Source of the DNA: Deuterostichococcus epilithicus
Lineage: Eukaryota; Chlorophyta; Trebouxiophyceae; Prasiolales; Stichococcaceae
Assembly (NCBI GenBank): GCA_033439295.1
Contig: JAVTLE010000023.1
Coordinates: 3,384,530 to 3,448,529, forward strand
Direction: 5' to 3'
Length of the DNA stretch: 64,000 nucleotides
Below, one piece after another: positions 1 to 10,613 of the stretch. The notes below the pieces were generated by a model. That model searched no databases. It saw nothing but the letters and a program-made list of their open reading frames with translations, and had not been told where the DNA came from. The translations under genes were made by a program, and so were the position numbers. The stretch's first letter is position 1. Each line of letters begins with the position of its first letter.

Positions 1-58
1 GCAGTGCGGCCACAACTGGCGCAGCCGTCAACAGGGCGCGACTGTTGTGGATGTGCAG

Positions 59-2705
59 TCGGCATGCGGTGGCACAACATCACGGTGCCGGAGCGGCAGC
101 TGACGCCGGTGCTGACGGCGCCGCGCAAGCCCTTCTCCCAGCGGTTCTGGGACCTGCTCGGCAGCGAGAGCGGCGCCCCCATGTGGCCTGACGCACCCCA
201 GCTGGCGGACGGCCCTCGCAACACTGGGGTCGAGGCCATTGGCAAGACGCTGGACTACACCATCCAGACGTGGAAGACGGGTGAGTCTAGGGTCGCTCAG
301 GGTCCGAGGGCCTCAACCCTCACGTCTGACCTGCGCAACTAGTGCAGATTTCGTGGGAGCAGGCCTGCCAGAGTTGCTGCACCGGCGTGTGCGGAGTCAG
401 GCAACTCCAGAGTCAGGTTCGTGTTGCAGAAATCGCAGGGCCAGCTACACGAGGTGACGCAGCCTGCTTGCTGCCTGTGTCTTGCGCCCCGTCTGCTTCT
501 CTGTCATCGGTCCGTCTGCCTGACGTACTGACGCCGTGGGCAGGCTACCTGTGCGGGCGGTGGTGGGGCGTCAAGCCGCCGCGGTCCGTCATTGGACATA
601 CGGTCCTCATACCCAACGGCGCCTTCTCCCGCGTGTTCTTTTTCAAGGTCACCGGCTGGTATCACTGGAAGGTGAGCTACCCTCCTTGCACGTGGCAGTC
701 TTTGACAGCACACAGTGCTGAGGCTGCTGTCACCACTGTTTTGCTTCCAGGGGAGGGCCGACCTGCAGGCCGCTGCAGCACCTGTGCAGATTGCCGCGCG
801 CTGTTGCTCCCAGTGGCGTCCATGGACAGCCGCTGGCACCGTCTCTGAAGCCAGGCCACATTCACACATTCGAAAAAGCCAGCTCACAGTGTGCATCTCC
901 TCGGCTTGCTGTCAAAGTCCATCCCATCTTCCTGCCAGGTGGAGCAGCTGGCGGTGGACCACTATGATAGGAAGGGCTTCTACCCGGTGTGGCCCGCCAG
1001 CCAGGCGGCACCGCCCAAGGTCCTGATGTATGCGCCCGCACTTCATTTCGTCAACGTGACCTCGGGCCAGTGGCGCGCCGTCATCATCAACTTGGTGGCG
1101 GTGCGCGCGACCTCATTGCCTACCTTGGGGAAATTTTGGAAGTATCAGCAAATCACAGTGGCAGGACCGTGTCACCGTCTTGGAACACCCTATGCGATTA
1201 TCTTCGCTCAAACTCCTGCACCTGATGGGGCAACGCTTTGCCAAATCCAAACACGAGGATGCATACTCCGACTCGCAAGAGTTTGGGAAGGACTGCATTG
1301 CAGCAGGGCTGCGGTACAGGCGGCTGCGGCCGTCCGCGCCGCCACTCTTGCAGTGCGCCCGCCTGCGGCGGCTTGGGGCGATGCATCAGCCGCGTGCCCG
1401 CACGCCTCCTATCTCCAAAATCTTCCAAGTCGAAGTATCTTTTTTGTGTCATATCATCCAGGCAGCCCACCTGCTGAATCGGGTGCTGGTGTGGCCGCTG
1501 CTACCGTGCGGCACGGAGTGGCTGGTCAATGCGGAGGACGCCAACCCTTCCGAGTCGGAGTTCCTGCGCCGCACCCGCTGGTGCCACGTGCCCAAGGTGG
1601 GCAACCTGTCTCCGTTTGTCCCGTCGCAGCCTGATCAATGGCAGGAGGCGTTCGTGCCGGTACACGGCCGATGCCCAGACCCCAGCACAACAGGTTTAAG
1701 CACAGCACTGTGGAGTTGCATACACAGAGCTCGAAGCTGCTGCTGCTGGTAGCTGGCCAAACAGCAGCCTTTGCTGACGGTATTTTGACAGCCACCACTT
1801 CCTTTACTGCCTAGTTGCAATGCACAGGGCTGCACCTGTGGCGTGGACGACCACTGGTTCGGCACCTCCTGGGACGGTACGCACGCGATGCCCATCACGG
1901 ACGAAAGCTACCCCCTGGAACGCAAGGCGTGCATACACTGGTGAGCGCCCTCAGTGTCTCCTGTTGCCGTGTCCTCTCTGGAGGCTCAACGAATCAGCAT
2001 ATGTGATGCCGCCTCTGTCTCCTTGCTGTCTTTCGTTCCGACCTTTGGATCTGTGAGTGGGCGCCCACTCGGATGAAGCACGCTGTTGGTGACGTCTTCG
2101 ATTTGCTGTCGGTTGACTGTTCGGCGGAACCCCTGCAGGCGCGGCTATGACAAGGCCTGCAACAGCCTGATGTACCCAGACTTCAAACACATGCTGCGGC
2201 GGCTGCCGCCAGATGCGGCGGCGGCCACGCCGAAGAACACCATCATGGCGGAGGGGCTGAGCAGCCCGGAGACGACAAACTTCGTCCATTTGACGTCAGC
2301 CCAGCTGCGGGAGCGCGTGGCGGCGCTGCCTGGGGACCAGACAGTGGTGTACCTTGGGAGCGTCCCGCATCTGTCGAGCGAGGCGAGCTTCTTGCCTGGC
2401 TTGCCCCACACTTTTCGCGGTGATCTGGGCCCATTCACGCATTCCAGGGGTGCATGTGACCCAGTGAAAGAGGCCTCGGCTGACTCTCAGGGTGCGGTAC
2501 TCCATGCTCGACATCAACTGCACTGGTGCACCGTCTGCAGGGTGGACCAGCGTCGCTGCACACCGCGCCTGAAGACATGCGGTCAGCGCATCGGCAATGC
2601 TCGCAGCCGATGCTCGGCATGTTCAATGACCAGGAGTTCGAGGGCTTTGCGTCAGATTCCCTTCCTGGCCTCGGTGCGAAGGCCAGACGCAAATGGAAGT
2701 TGTAG
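59..2705 (+). CDS. glycosyltransferase-like protein, 3' part (cut by left edge)
   Basis: Exons read as 59-280, 544-671, 939-1094, 1462-1596, 1828-1940, from 2139 to about 2430, and 2541-2705 (stop TAG); one short exon near 2490-2530 is unresolved. The 5' end lies left of the window: 59 follows a TGCAG acceptor with open frame. The product has many Trp and Cys residues (GYLCGRWWGVK, GCTCGVDDHWFGTSWDG) and a block reading GQWRAVIINL joined to AAHLLNRVLVWPLLPC. A stretch ending in LNRxLVxPxLxC is a pattern I associate with the lumenal part of plant and algal cell-wall glycosyltransferases (GT77-like) and with O-fucosyltransferase-like proteins. No DxD sugar-nucleotide motif is visible in the part present. 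The C-terminus ends MFNDQEFEGFASDSL followed by basic residues. Gene reality is well supported by in-frame splicing; the enzyme class is a guess. Confidence 0.55.
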
Positions 2706-3115
2706 GCAGCAGCGCCCAGGCGCGACTGACAATTTTTGCTGCACTGAATATTAAGGGTAGTACTCAGCGCTGCCAGTACAGCAATACGAAGCACTCAGCT
2801 GGTAGGTTCGTGATGTGTGAATGGTGTGAGGCGAAACTTGAAACTGAGGTTGCAGCAGCGGCGGACATGGTGGCGGCAATGTACATTGGAGTCCCATCAA
2901 TTTTGCTGATGCGCAGAGGGAATCATGCACCCAGCACGGACAACGGGCAACACTTCCCGATTTGTGGGGGCTTTGTGCGGCGGCTGATTGGAAGGAACGC
3001 GCAACACACGTGTAGCAGTGCACCTGAAGCAGCGAAGCCTGCCATCAGCCAAGCACGCAACTGTTGTGATCGGCGTGGTGCCAACAACCGCCTGGCTGCG
3101 TGTTTGTGAGCGAAC
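2706..3115. other. intergenic gap between two + strand genes
   Basis: About 410 bases between the stop of the glycosyltransferase-like gene and the SEC61 start. It must hold the first gene's 3' UTR and the SEC61 promoter and leader. Open frames here are short and do not resemble proteins I know; I see no clear TATA box. Confidence 0.5.
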
Positions 3116-6100
3116 ATGGCTGGGGGGTTCAGGTTACTGAACCTGGTCCGGCCGTTCCTGGCAGTTCTGCCCGATGTGCAGACATCAGACCGGCGGGTGC
3201 CGTTTCGGGAAAAGGTGAGCTGCTGATTACCACGCAGATCAAAGTGCAAGGCAGCCCCGGATGCTCCTGAAGTACCGCTCGGCTGACCTTGCTATCCTAA
3301 TCTGCAGGCGGTGTACACGGCCGTGGCGCTGTTCGTGTTCCTGGTCTGTTCGCAGCTGCCACTCTATGGCATCAAAACCAACGCAGGTGTGCCTCGCTGA
3401 GGCGATCTGCTGCCACAAATGCACAGTGCAATCAAAGTAATTGGACACATGCAACGTACAATTGACGATTGAGCGCCCGCCTGCACAGGCAGCGACCCCT
3501 TCTACTGGGCACGAGTGATCATGGCCTCGAACAGGGGAACGTGCATGGAGCTGGGCATCTCGCCTATCGTGACAGCCGGCCTCGTGATGCAGCTGCTCGC
3601 CGGTTCGAAGCTCATCGACGTCGACAACAGCGTCAAGGCAGACCGGGAGCTCCTGTGAGTGCGCAGCTGCTTTCCACCTGTGTGCGCTCGCTGCATAGCA
3701 GCCAATGGTGCACATGCAAAAGTCACATATGCGGTGTGAGAGCACTTGCACGCCGGACAAAGCTCGGGTGACGGGACCTTTCCTTTGCTGCAATGCAGCA
3801 ATGGGGCGCAGAAGCTCCTGGGCGTGCTGATCACCATCGGTGAGGCGGTGGCGTATGTGGTGTCGGGCATGTACGGCGACGTGCGGGAACTGGGCGCCGG
3901 CAATGCCATCCTCATCATCGTGCAGGTGAGTGTCTGGAAGCGGCGCAGCCTTGAGTTTCCAGCATGCCCTACGCTGCACAAGTGCTGAATGCAAAAAGAC
4001 GCTGCGCGGCCAGCATTGTCCACATGACCGGCAGAGGCACGTGCCCGTCTGCAACCGTGCAGTGGAGCACAGCCGGTGATTACGTCAATGTGCCAGAATC
4101 CCAGAGCCCCAGAGCCAAGACTGCTGCTGACACCAGTTTGCACCTGCGCTCTGGCAGCTCTTCTTCGCAGGCATCATCGTCATCTGCCTGGACGAGCTGC
4201 TGCAAAAGGGCTACGGCCTCGGCTCCGGCATCAGCCTGTTCATCGCCACCAACATCTGCGAGTCCATCATCTGGAAGGCGTTCTCGCCCTACACCATCGC
4301 CTCCGCGCGGGGCTCCGAGTTCGAGGGCGCTGTCATCGCCCTGTTCCACCTGCTCATCACTCGCAACGACAAGGTGCGCAGCCAGCGGCCTGCCGCCCTG
4401 CGCTTGCCCTGCGTCTGCGTCGACGTTGGCCCTGCACTCGGGGGCGTTTGAGAACGCAACCAGAGTGTGCTGGTGCTGTGGCGCCGTCTCCGTGTCAGGC
4501 CCCGGGAAGGACGCTTGCTCATTTGCACGCGGCGATGGGAAGTCTGGCTTGAGCACCGAGGTGCTTGCCAAGAGACGCGCACGAAAGTTCAGATGCAACC
4601 ATCCAGTGTACGAAACTGCAGGTTCGAGCGCTGAAGGAGGCCTTCTACCGAACCAACCTGCCCAACGTCACCAACCTGCTGGCCACCATCATCATCTTCC
4701 TCATCGTCATCTACTTCCAGGTGCCCGCCTGCAACACTCCTGCATTGGATGTGACACACAGCGAAGGCTGCGTATCAGCTGTGCTTGTCCGAGGATCCGC
4801 AGCTGATACACCGCAGGAAGGAAGCAGGGCGAAGGCGAGCCCTCAGCCGGCTTCTGTGCCTTGGTTGGCGCCGAGTGTACCAACTTTGTGAGGAATCCCA
4901 GCACCATGACACTGCAGGGTTGGCGGGTGGACCTGCCGGTGCGCAGCCGGCGGGCGCGCGGCACGCAGCACTCGTACCCCATCAAACTGTTCTACACCTC
5001 CAACATGCCCATCATCCTGCAGTCGGCGCTGGTCTCCAACCTGTACTTCATCAGCCAGTTGCTGTACAAGCGCTACGGCGGCAACATCCTCGTGCAGCTG
5101 CTGGGCCGCTGGAAGGTGCGCAGTCCAGCAGCCGCGGCATGATTCCACCGTCAAATCACCGTCGTCCGCTCCCCTTGGGCGCCCGCAAGCTCTGCAGCGT
5201 GGTGTGCTGTCAGTTGCGCACCTTGCCATTCCTCCAGCCCTGCTCGTCCTGTGGCGGCCGTTCGAGACTCACCCACCTTCGTCTGTGTCATCCTGCAGGA
5301 GCAGGAGTACAGCAGCCAGATGTACCCGGTCGGCGGCCTGGTCTACTACATCTCCCCGCCCACCAGCCTCACTGAGGTGTGCCGCTGCCCCGAGGCCGCG
5401 CCGCCGGCCGCCCTGCCGCCGCTCGCACACGCTTCACCCCTCCTGCCTTCTGTACTCTCGCTGCCTGCTCCGGCCCCCGGGGGTTGCTGCACTGCCAGCC
5501 TCGGGGTTGCTGCACTGCCAGCCTCGGGGTTGCTGCACTGCCAGCCTCGACGCTCTGTGCCGCCAGCAAATGCTCTGCTGCCCCGTTCTGCTCGCCGCTG
5601 CACATGGATCCACACCTGGTGTGCGGATGACGCTTGACAATCATCTGATGCGGGACCCTTCGTACGGCAGGTGGCGACCAACCCTCTGCACGCGGCCTTC
5701 TACGTGGTTTTCATGCTGTCGGCGTGCGCGCTCTTCTCGAAGACCTGGATCGAGGTCTCCGGCTCCTCTGCCAACGATGTCGCCAAGCAGCTGCGCGAGC
5801 AGCAGATGTTCCTGCAGGCCTGTCCCTTCCTTCCACACGCCTGCGCTGATGCCCCTACAATCAACCTTGGCTCCTCAGATGTATATCTGTTGATTCGAGC
5901 AGCTGTGCTTTCGTTTTACTGCAGTTACCAGTCTGTACTTGACTGCACGACGACTGCTAACCGCCTTGCCTTCCGCACCCCTCTCTGACATCAGGCCTTC
6001 GCATTCCGACTTCTCGCTGCAGGGCCACCGTGACACGGTGCAGAGCCTGAAGAAGGAGCTGAATCGCTACATCCCCACTGCCGCCGCCTTTGGAGGCATG

Positions 6101-6572
6101 TGCATCGGCGCGCTTACAATTGTGGCCGACTTCATGGTAAGCTCTTTCGGAATGCCACCTCACTTCCTTCGCCGGCGCTGCTTGCGGCCAGATTCGCTTG
6201 TTGTTTCTGTCCCGAGCGTTCTTCCCTTACCCGCTCATAGTGATTTTTGGATCGTGCAGGGCGCCATTGGCTCCGGCACCGGCATCCTGCTGGCCGTCAC
6301 CATCATCTACCAGTACTTCGAGGTGGCCCCGTCACACGCTCAATGTTCAACGAATGTTCATCTGCATGCAAGTACCTGCAAATGGCGCTGTCTTGTCCTC
6401 AGAGCAAGCCCTGGATGCTCTTCGTAGTCGCTATGGCATATCGGTGGCACCGCGGGTCGACCCGTTGGCGCTGCACACATTCTGAAGAGTCTGCACCTGA
6501 TGCACACACCTCGCCTGGTCTGTGCAGACGTACGAGAAGGAAAAGGCGCAAGGCCAGGCCGCCATGTTCTGA
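3116..6572 (+). CDS. SEC61A: SEC61 alpha, protein-conducting channel of the ER
   Basis: Pore subunit of the ER translocon, which passes or inserts nascent proteins across the ER membrane. Twelve exons join in frame to 476 aa, the usual eukaryotic length: 3116-3214, 3308-3386, 3489-3654, 3799-3925, 4158-4373, 4622-4720, 4918-5115, 5299-5376, 5671-5817, 6023-6136, 6260-6322, 6528-6572. The start [19 protein letters not shown], the plug and TM1-2 region ([36 protein letters not shown]), the cytosolic loop [20 protein letters not shown] and the C-terminal [17 protein letters not shown] are classic family blocks, so identity is essentially certain. Intron 9 must use a GC donor (CAG|GCCTGT at 5818): the only nearby GT donor would give an immediate stop. 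Intron 8 holds a 23-bp minisatellite. Confidence 0.97.
5481..5549. repeat. 23-bp minisatellite, three copies, in SEC61 intron 8
   Basis: Three head-to-tail copies of a 23-base unit beginning GGGTTGCTGCACTGCCAGCC, starting at 5481, 5504 and 5527 and nearly identical. It lies wholly inside the intron 5377-5670. High identity among copies suggests recent expansion. Confidence 0.9.
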
Positions 6573-7695
6573 GGCGGGCCCGCGGCCGGGGCACGGCCCG
6601 CGGCGGGCGCCACGCTGTCGGGGTGGCCGTCGCACGGGACCGCAGCCAGCATGGGGCGGCGCCGGGTCTCGGGGTTTCATCTGCCGCTGCCCTGACGGGC
6701 GGATTGGTGCACTGACAAACAAGTGACGATTTTGCACGAGCCCACAGAAGGAGAGCGGCGCACTGTGTCTTCCTAGTCAGTCCTTCCACAGCAACACTAC
6801 ACGTCAAACAGGCAGCCTGTCTTTGCGCATGGTGCCTCCGCGGCAGCGGCCAATCCGAGCGGCGGCGGCAGGTTTTCGGACCTGCCTTGGAGCACGCGGC
6901 GCAGGGGCCCCTTTGTGAGGGAACCTCGTGCCGTGGGAGCTTCATTCCACCGCTAGCCCGGACCAAGGCATGGCCGTTGCACGCTGGGGCTGGGGCACCG
7001 GCGGCTGCGGCTGGCAGCGCCGGGGGGCACTCAAGGGTCAGACAATCCATCCGTGGTTCGATTGTGTTTTGCTGGCCAGTGGGGCAGGGTATGTGGTCAG
7101 CGCTCTGCTGCACTTCTTGAGGCGCAGCTGGATTCGGTGATTCGCCTGTCATCATTGCGCTGGCCGCTTTCGAGCCCTCATATCTCACCGTGCTGTTGAT
7201 TCTGCCGCAAAATGGTAATCGCAAATGCTACAGACCTTGTCCTTTGATCTCCACTGTCTGCTAGGTAGCTGTGCCATCCTCTTAGGTCTCTTCAGTCAGC
7301 ACAACAGATGCGCCAGTGAAGCTGCCCCAGTTGCGGCCAATGCTGCTCGGTGCTGCTTACGGCCACTCTTCTCATCGTTCGTCTCACCAGCCCGTCGGAA
7401 TCTTCAGGCCCTGCTGGTTTTGCCTCCCATTCCCCTGGCCGCCCCCGCGGCCAGCCCCGGCAGCGCCCTACATTTGCATGGCAGCACAACTTGTGCAAGG
7501 TGCACTGTGTGCACAATTTCAACATGGCAAGGATTGTGCGCACCTGGCTATGCATGCACTGCATAGCCTCGTGTGCCGTGATCAGAGCTCTGAAGTGCAC
7601 AATTCAGATTAAGGCCGCCTACCCGACGACCGCGAGCACTGCCTCCTGTGGGCGCCTGCGCGACGCAGGAACAGTCGTTTCAGCAGCTGAGTCCA
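6573..7695. other. convergent intergenic region
   Basis: About 1.1 kb between the stops of SEC61 (+) and the UAP56-motif gene (-). It should contain both 3' UTRs. Open frames on both strands are short, lack recognisable motifs and have no in-frame splice continuation that I could trace. If the minus gene has a further 3' exon, it would be here. Confidence 0.5.
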
Positions 7696-8753
7696 TCATC
7701 GCTTCGCATCTATGCCCCCGCGTGGTGCCCCAGACATGGCGGCACATGTGGGGGCAGCACATCGTCTCGACGAGAAGGGCGGAGGAAGTGCCTCCCAGCA
7801 CTCACGAGCCCGGGACGCTGCCACCCTGGGCCCGCTGCCCAACGTGAGATGCACCTTCACGTTGTTGAAGGTGACCCGCAGGTCGGGGTGGGGCAAAGGG
7901 CCCGAGTTGGTGCCCTGCCCGCGTCGGCGCCCGCCCCTGCCACCGGCGCTTGATGCGACACTGGCAGTGGCGCGCCCACCGGCCTTCGGCTGCGCCGCCC
8001 TCCCGCCAGCGCCCTTCGCTGGCCTGCCACCCCTGTGGCGAGGTGTAGGCAGTTCAGGACCGCCTTGTTGACTGCGGCGGGCGGACGCCAGCCGCTGCAA
8101 GGCCCAAACGCACATGCTTTTGAAAGCAGTGTGTGAGCACTTGCAGGTGTGGTCACCTCGTGACCTTGGCCGCTGCGGCGTTGACAACGTTTGCAACGGC
8201 CTTCGCGAGCTTCTTCTGCAGGTGCGGAATGGAACACCTCGCTTGTGTCCCCACTGCCTAGAGATGTCCGAGGTCCTGCATCAGCGGTCTGCACAAGACC
8301 GCGGATGGCCAAGAGCGTGCATCCTCTGCCTTGCAGCCTGCACTGGGTACCTGGCTGGCTTACTGCCTTGCCGCACGCTGTGACAAATGCAGCACGAATC
8401 ACCATCATATCATTCTGGCATCCCACCGGCGCATTCTTCAGCGACTTGACCTTGACGCCCAGGACCGCGCCGGAGGCCGCACGGCTGCGCCGCTTCTTTC
8501 CCGATGCCTTCGGCGCCGCGGCCGCCACGGATGCAGGACTCTTGCTATCGGCTGCTGCGGGCTTGCCCTTTGCAGCGCGCTTCCGGCGCGCCGCCGGTTT
8601 GTTCCCCGCCACCGCTGCGCCGCCAGCCTTTTTTGTCGCGGGGGCGGCCTTCTTTTGGCTCTTGATGAGCTCGTCCAGCGACATGGCAAGCCGCTTGTCC
8701 ACAGCCGCAGTAGAGTCCATGGGTGCGGCCATGTCTATGGCTGTTGAGGTCAC
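7696..8753 (-). CDS. UAP56-binding-motif protein, mRNA-export-adaptor-like
   Basis: Three exons read 8753-8427, 8215-8157 and 8071 to a stop near 7696, spliced in frame through donors CCG|GTGGGA and CGAG|GTGACC. Near the N-terminus is MSLDELIKSQKK, a good match to the short UAP56/DDX39-binding motif of ALY/REF and UIF export adaptors. It is followed by a Lys/Ala-rich stretch, exon 2 (KKLAKAVANVVNAAAAKV) and an Arg/Gly-rich region (RHRGGRPAKGAGGRA, AGGRGGRRRGQG). No RRM is visible, so it is more like UIF/CHTOP-type adaptors than full ALY. The end is unsure: the last exon may splice after VTFNN or VTFNNVK instead of running to 7696. Alternative: a basic histone-H1-like or chromatin protein. The start at 8753 is the first ATG in frame; an internal Met just before SLDELIK is also possible. 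Confidence 0.6.
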
Positions 8754-9567
8754 CGAAGGCGCCCACGGCGTGCTGTTTGCTGATACGTCTGCAGACTGTT
8801 GGGCGATGCTGTTGCTGCCGAGCTCGGCGTGCGGCTGGAGGTGCTGACAGTGACGTAGGTTGGTTCAAACCGGAAGTGATCTCACGCGTCCAGCTTCGCA
8901 GAAGGTCGATGCGTATTTGTGCGAGAATGCAATCTGAATCAGCACACTTGGTAAGGATGTCGCGCCGAGGCAGTAAAGGTGCGCGGAGGGGACGCTGCGC
9001 GAGAATCGGTGCTGATGTACACGACAGCAGCTTGCGGTTTCGCGCTCGATGCTTGGTAAGAGCCCGGGAAGATAGGCTGCTTGAGCTTTCGAAGGTAACG
9101 AGGCCGGTGTTAAACCGAAAATGGGCTCCATTGCGCTGGCCAAAGCGTCATGGGCACGTTTCACTTGGGTGATGCACATGCGCCAGAGGCGAGGGACTCG
9201 TGAGTGCCGCAGCGCCCTCAAGGCAACCGGCCATTCATGATTCATGACTTACATCGAACCCTTCTGAAGTTCCAGTGGGTTGCCGCGCAGCCCTTCCTGC
9301 TGCTGCGCGTTGTGTCTCACTATCTTGCATCTGGCGAGGTGCATGCGTTGAGGCTGCCTTCCTCTAGGACCTTTCCGGTACATGTCATCGTGACTGGAGG
9401 TCCATCGTTACAAAGCTGATGTGACGGACCGTTCAGCAGTGCTCAGGTGCGCCCACCTATGTTTTCTGCACATGCGGCCCTGTAAGCCGAGTGCTGACAC
9501 CGCTCATGATCCTGTACCACGGTCACACACCGAGGCAAATGGTTTGCAGGCCAGGAGGGCGGCCGCC
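8754..9567. promoter_or_regulatory. divergent intergenic region (shared promoter space)
   Basis: About 810 bases between two start codons that point away from each other (UAP56-motif gene on -, uL11m on +). It must hold both promoters and leaders. No coding sequence or distinct element recognised. Confidence 0.5.
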
Positions 9568-10365
9568 ATGTCGAAGCCCAAGACGGTGAACCAGGTCATC
9601 AAGCTGCTGATCAAGGCCGGGCAGGCAAAACCAGGGCCGCCAGTTGGAGCGGCGCTGGGCCAGGCGGGCCTCAAAATCATGGATTTCACGAAGGACTTCA
9701 ACGCCAAGACCTCCGAGATCAACGTGAGGCTGCCACGAGACAGTCTGCCTCGGTTTGTCAAGAGGCAATCATGTCAGCGGCAGCCAAGCGGTGCTGCGGC
9801 ATGCTCAGTGCGGCTGTCAATTGCTGAGCTGCCTTGGCTGAGCTGCGCGCTACCCCTTGCACATGTAGGAGGATGTCGTTCTGCCGGTGACCATCACAGC
9901 CTACAGCGACAAGACATTCGAATACGTGAGTGTGGCCTGCAACAGTACTGTTGCCTGATGCATGACAAACACATGTGGGACCCCGAAACGCTGCGAACGT
10001 CAAATTGAGACAGGCTCTGCAACACACCGTTTCTGGGAGCTGCGACGCACACCTGCTTTGAGAAGCACCTGGACATGACCGAGCGATGGCGCCGTCGCCC
10101 GCCCTCGCAGGTCATTAAGACGCCGCCGGTGTCGCACTTTGTGAAGAAGGCGATTGGCAAGGCGGCCGGCAGCCAGAAGCCGGGGCACGAGACCGCCGGC
10201 GCCATCTCGCTGCAGCACATCTACGAGATCGCGGCGGTGAAGCAGCTGGACACCCCGGGCCTCAGCATGCAGGCGCTGTGCAAGTCCATAATGGGCACCT
10301 GCCGCAGCATGGGCGTTGCGGTTGAGAAGCCGCCGAGGCAATCGGCAGCGGATGCGGCAGCATGA
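9568..10365 (+). CDS. mitochondrial-type ribosomal protein uL11
   Basis: Large-subunit stalk-base protein that binds rRNA at the GTPase centre. Three exons (9568-9723, 9869-9925, 10111-10365) join in frame to 155 aa. The N-terminus [20 protein letters not shown], then [14 protein letters not shown], is the L11 hallmark PPVGPALGQ block; exon 2 gives [18 protein letters not shown] and exon 3 gives [25 protein letters not shown] and CRSMGVAVE. The bacterial-like length, together with no long plastid transit peptide after the chosen ATG, favours the mitochondrial paralogue. An upstream in-frame ATG at 9421 exists, but the intervening residues look like translated leader. Cytosolic L12/uL11 is excluded by sequence type; a plastid copy is less likely but not ruled out. 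Confidence 0.92.
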
Positions 10366-10613
10366 ACCATGCTCGTATGCACCACGCGTGGGGTGAGGGG
10401 AAGGGGGCCAATGTGCACGTGTTTTTCGGAGATGAGGGCACGCCACGGTTTGTGGGTGTCGCTCTTGAAACACCTGGGACTGACACTCTGCTAGGCAGCG
10501 AACTGAAGCAAGACAAGGCACTGCCAAGGCAATGCGATAATCACCAGACCCGATTCAAATGCAAGCCAGGACGCTCGGAAGCTTGCACGAGAATTTCGAG
10601 TGCACTCCATCAC

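Noticed and set aside
9421-9567. upstream in-frame extension of the uL11 protein
   Set aside because: The added residues do not look like an organelle targeting peptide, and [18 protein letters not shown] is a natural family start; the choice is not certain.
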